Shown one piece after another: positions 61,594-64,000 of a DNA stretch of 64,000 nt. Numbering within the stretch: the first letter of the stretch is position 1; the number at the start of each line of letters is the position of its first letter. Source of the DNA: Hydractinia symbiolongicarpus (taxonomy: Eukaryota; Cnidaria; Hydrozoa; Anthoathecata; Hydractiniidae). The translations under genes and the position numbers were made by a program. The DNA lies in the NCBI RefSeq assembly GCF_029227915.1, contig NC_079886.1, positions 3,906,001 through 3,970,000 on the forward strand. The letters are read 5' to 3'. The notes under the pieces were generated by a model, which saw only the letters and a list, made by a program, of their open reading frames with translations, was not told the DNA's origin and ran no database searches.

Positions 61594-63840
61594 GTGAATT
61601 CCAACAATCATGTCAAATTAAAAAGAATGTTATATTTAAGAGTCCAATTGTGTCATTTATTACATTTATAAGTTCAGATTCCAAAATCAGTTCAATTAAG
61701 TCCCACAGTCAATCGTTTCACTGTTAAAAGCCACGCAACCTAGTAATATCAGAAAAATATCGCTAAATACATGTTGGTACGCATATGTGATGCCACCGTT
61801 GTAACTGAAACGGACTGATACCGTTAGAAAGTCAACGAAATGTAGTTATTGAAACTGTCTCTATTTCTTCAGCGTGCGATAACGGCTAGGATTGGACCCA
61901 CAGTAAAAAGTGACTTATTTATCTACATTATTAAATGAAGCGATACCACAGCGCCCAGTGTAACCTCTGAGTTCCGTCAATCATGACAATTAAAGAAGAA
62001 TGTTATTTCATGGAGTCCAATTGTCTCATTCATCACATTTATAAATGTAAAGTCCAAAATCAGTTCAATTAAGTCCCGCAGTCAATCTTTTCACTGTTAA
62101 AAGCGATACAACCTAGTAATATCAGAAAAACATCGCTAAACACATGTTGGTACGAATATGTGACGTAACCGTTGTAACAGAAATGGACTGATACCGTTAG
62201 AAAGTCAATGAAATGTAGTTTTTGAAACTGTCTCAATTTCTTCAGTGTGTGATAACGGCTAGAATTGGTTCCACAGTAAAAAATGACTTATATATATACA
62301 TTTTTAATTGAAGCGCTACCACAGCGCCCAGTGTAATCGCTGAGCACCGGCAATCATGCCAATTTAAAAAGAATGTTATTTCATGGAGTAAAATTGTCTC
62401 ATTCATCACATTTGGCAGGTCACAGTCCAAAATCAGTTAAATTAAGTCCCATAGTCAATCGTTTCACTGTTAAAAGCGATGCAACCTAGTAATATCAGAA
62501 AAATATCACTAAATACATGTGGGTACGAATATGTGACGCAACCGTTATAACAGAAACGGACTGATACCGTTAGAAATTCAATGAAATGTAGTTTTTGAAA
62601 CTGTCTCAATTTCCTTAGCGTGCGATAACGGCTAGGATTGGTCCCACAGTAAAGAATGACTTATATATCCACAATTTTAAATAAAGCGCTACCACAGCGC
62701 CCAGTGTAATCGCTGAGTTCCGTCAATCATGCCAATTTAAGAAGAATGTTATTGCATGGAGTCCAATTGTCTCATTCATCACATTTATAAAGTTAAAGTC
62801 CAAAATCAGTTCAATTAAGTCCCGCAGTCAATCGTTTCACTGTTAAAAGCGATACAACCTAGTAATATCAGAAAAATATCGCTAAACACATGTTGGTACG
62901 AATATGTGACGCAACCGTTGTAACAGAAACGGACTCATACCGAGTGAATTCCAACAATCATGTCAAATTAAAAAGAATGTTATATTTAAGAGTCCAATTG
63001 TGTCATTTATTACATTTATAAGTTCAGATTCCAAAATCAGTTCAATTAAGTCCCACAGTCAATCGTTTCACTGTTAAAAGCCACGCAACCTAGTAATATC
63101 AGAAAAATATCGCTAAATACATGTTGGTACGCATATGTGATGCAACCGTTGTAACTGAAACGGACTGATACCGTTAGAAAGTCAACGAAATGTAGTTATT
63201 GAAACTGTCTCTATTTCTTCAGCGTGCGATAACGGCTAGGATTGGACCCACAGTAAAAAGTGACTTATTTATCTACATTATTAAATGAAGCGATACCACA
63301 GCGCCCAGTGTAACCTCTGAGTTCCGTCAATCATGACAATTTAAGAAGAATGTTATTTCATGGAGTCCAATTGTCTCATTCATCACATTTATAAAGTTAA
63401 AGTCCAAAATCAGTTCAATTAAGTCCCGCAGTCAATCGTTTCACTGTTAAAAGCGATACAACCTAGTAATATCAGAAAAATATCGCTAAACACATGTTGG
63501 TACGAATATGTGACGTAACCGTTGTAACAGAAACGGACTGATACCGTTAGAAAGTCAATGAAATGTAGTTTTTGAAACTGTCTCAATTTCTTCAGTGTGT
63601 GATAACGGCTAGAATTGGTTCCACAGTAAAAAATGACTTATATATATACATTTTTAATTGAAGCGCTACCACAGCGCCAAGTGTAATCGCTGAGCACCGG
63701 CAATCATGCCAATATAAAAAGAATGTTATTTCATGGAGTAAAATTGTCTCATTCATCACATTTGTCAGGTCACAGTCCAAAATCAGTTAAATTAAGTCCC
63801 ATAGTCAATCGTTTCACTGTTAAAAGCGATGCAACCTAGT
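61594..63840 (+). repeat. 1350-bp tandem repeat at the right edge
   Basis: 61594-62490 recurs at 62944-63840 with few differences (for example AATTTAAAAAG against AATATAAAAAG). The offset of 1350 bp is 3 x 373 plus 231. After 62490 and 63840 the copies continue with different monomers. Markers are TATATTTAAGAGTCC, AAAAGCCACGCAACC, CATTATTAAATG, GATTGGACCC and GGAGTAAAATTG. Confidence 0.85.
62830..63060 (+). repeat. Truncated 231-bp monomer at the duplication junction
   Basis: At about 62942 ACTCATACCGA joins GTGAATTCCAAC, which skips 142 bp of the unit. This break is the seam of the 1350-bp tandem repeat. It is single here, unlike the 191-bp truncation, which was itself duplicated. Confidence 0.85.
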
Positions 63841-64000
63841 AATATCAGAAAAATATCGCTAAATACATGTTGGTACGAAAATGTGACCCAACCGTTGTAA
63901 CTGAAACGGACTGATACCGTTAGAAAGTCAACGAAATGTAGTTATTGAAACTGTCTCTATTTCTTCAGCGTGCGATAACGGCTAGGATTGGACCCACAGT

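Larger units (their letters stand above)
44103..64000 (+). repeat. 373-bp satellite array, right part (54 monomer starts)
   Basis: The same satellite in the same orientation resumes with ATTGCATGGAGTCC, partway through the monomer that was broken at 42056. Full starts follow at 44182, 44555, 44928, 45301, 45674, 46047, 46420, 46793 and on to 63807, where the window ends inside a unit. Phase across the insert is kept: 41783 to 44182 is 2399 bp, which equals 2046 inserted plus 373 minus 20. The right part is richer in 746-bp dimers and in families with TTTCGAAAATG or CACTAAATA variants than the left part. No coding region is seen. Confidence 0.98.

Noticed and set aside
53292-63780. Sixty- to 68-codon minus-strand frames at 52451, 53292, 56648, 59086, 62242 and 63592
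   Set aside because: These are satellite read-through frames at positions set by the monomer, with spacing equal to block duplications.
1-64000. CRISPR array
   Set aside because: The repeats are 373 bp, contiguous, and have no unique spacers between short conserved repeats; there are no cas-like genes. This is satellite DNA.

Overview
The window is almost entirely one tandem satellite array. A basic unit of 373 bp, always in the same orientation, fills positions 1-42056 and 44103-64000. Taking AATCG (within GTCAATCGTTTC) as the monomer start, I located 168 starts: 114 left of the interruption and 54 right of it. Nearly all spacings are exactly 373 bp, including 29 consecutive monomers between 21918 and 32735. 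I see no protein-coding gene on either strand. The open frames of 60-97 codons repeat at the spacing of the satellite blocks, carry no recognisable domain, and are read-through of the repeat.

The sequence points to a eukaryotic nuclear genome, probably from a heterochromatic, pericentromeric or subtelomeric region. It is AT-rich, with a monomer of about two nucleosome lengths, multi-monomer blocks, and monomer families that differ largely by CG-to-TG and CG-to-CA changes, as expected where CpG is methylated. I cannot name the species. The CTAG/GCTAGC-rich sequence in the interruption and the general look make an invertebrate such as a demosponge possible, but this is only an impression.

Layout: 1-17100 is a mosaic of very similar blocks that recur at 2976, 2238, 1865 and 4842 bp. 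17100-21500 is more diverged. 21500-32700 is homogeneous, with a 3-monomer duplication (1119 bp) and then 5-monomer units (1865 bp), one of which carries an extra sixth monomer. 32700-38000 is rearranged and holds a 168-bp partial duplication and a 68-bp deletion. 37730-40360 is a 1310-bp tandem duplication that contains a 191-bp truncated monomer. 40360-42056 leads into a 2046-bp non-satellite interruption (42057-44102). 44103-48700 is built from 746-bp dimers, 48700-53500 is mixed and more diverged, and 53500-61400 again holds dimers and 5-monomer units. 61594-64000 holds a 1350-bp tandem repeat with a 231-bp truncated monomer at its junction.

The interruption carries a degenerate tRNA-like sequence, a CTAG-rich stretch, a 17-bp inverted repeat, a short direct repeat and a CCTTG-like pyrimidine-rich minisatellite. 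Two intact copies of the interrupted site remain at 46694-46713 and 47440-47459. They show that the insert replaced exactly 20 bp of one monomer and made no target duplication. I found no new enzymatic or defence system. The most informative content is the rearrangement record of the array and this dated insertion.
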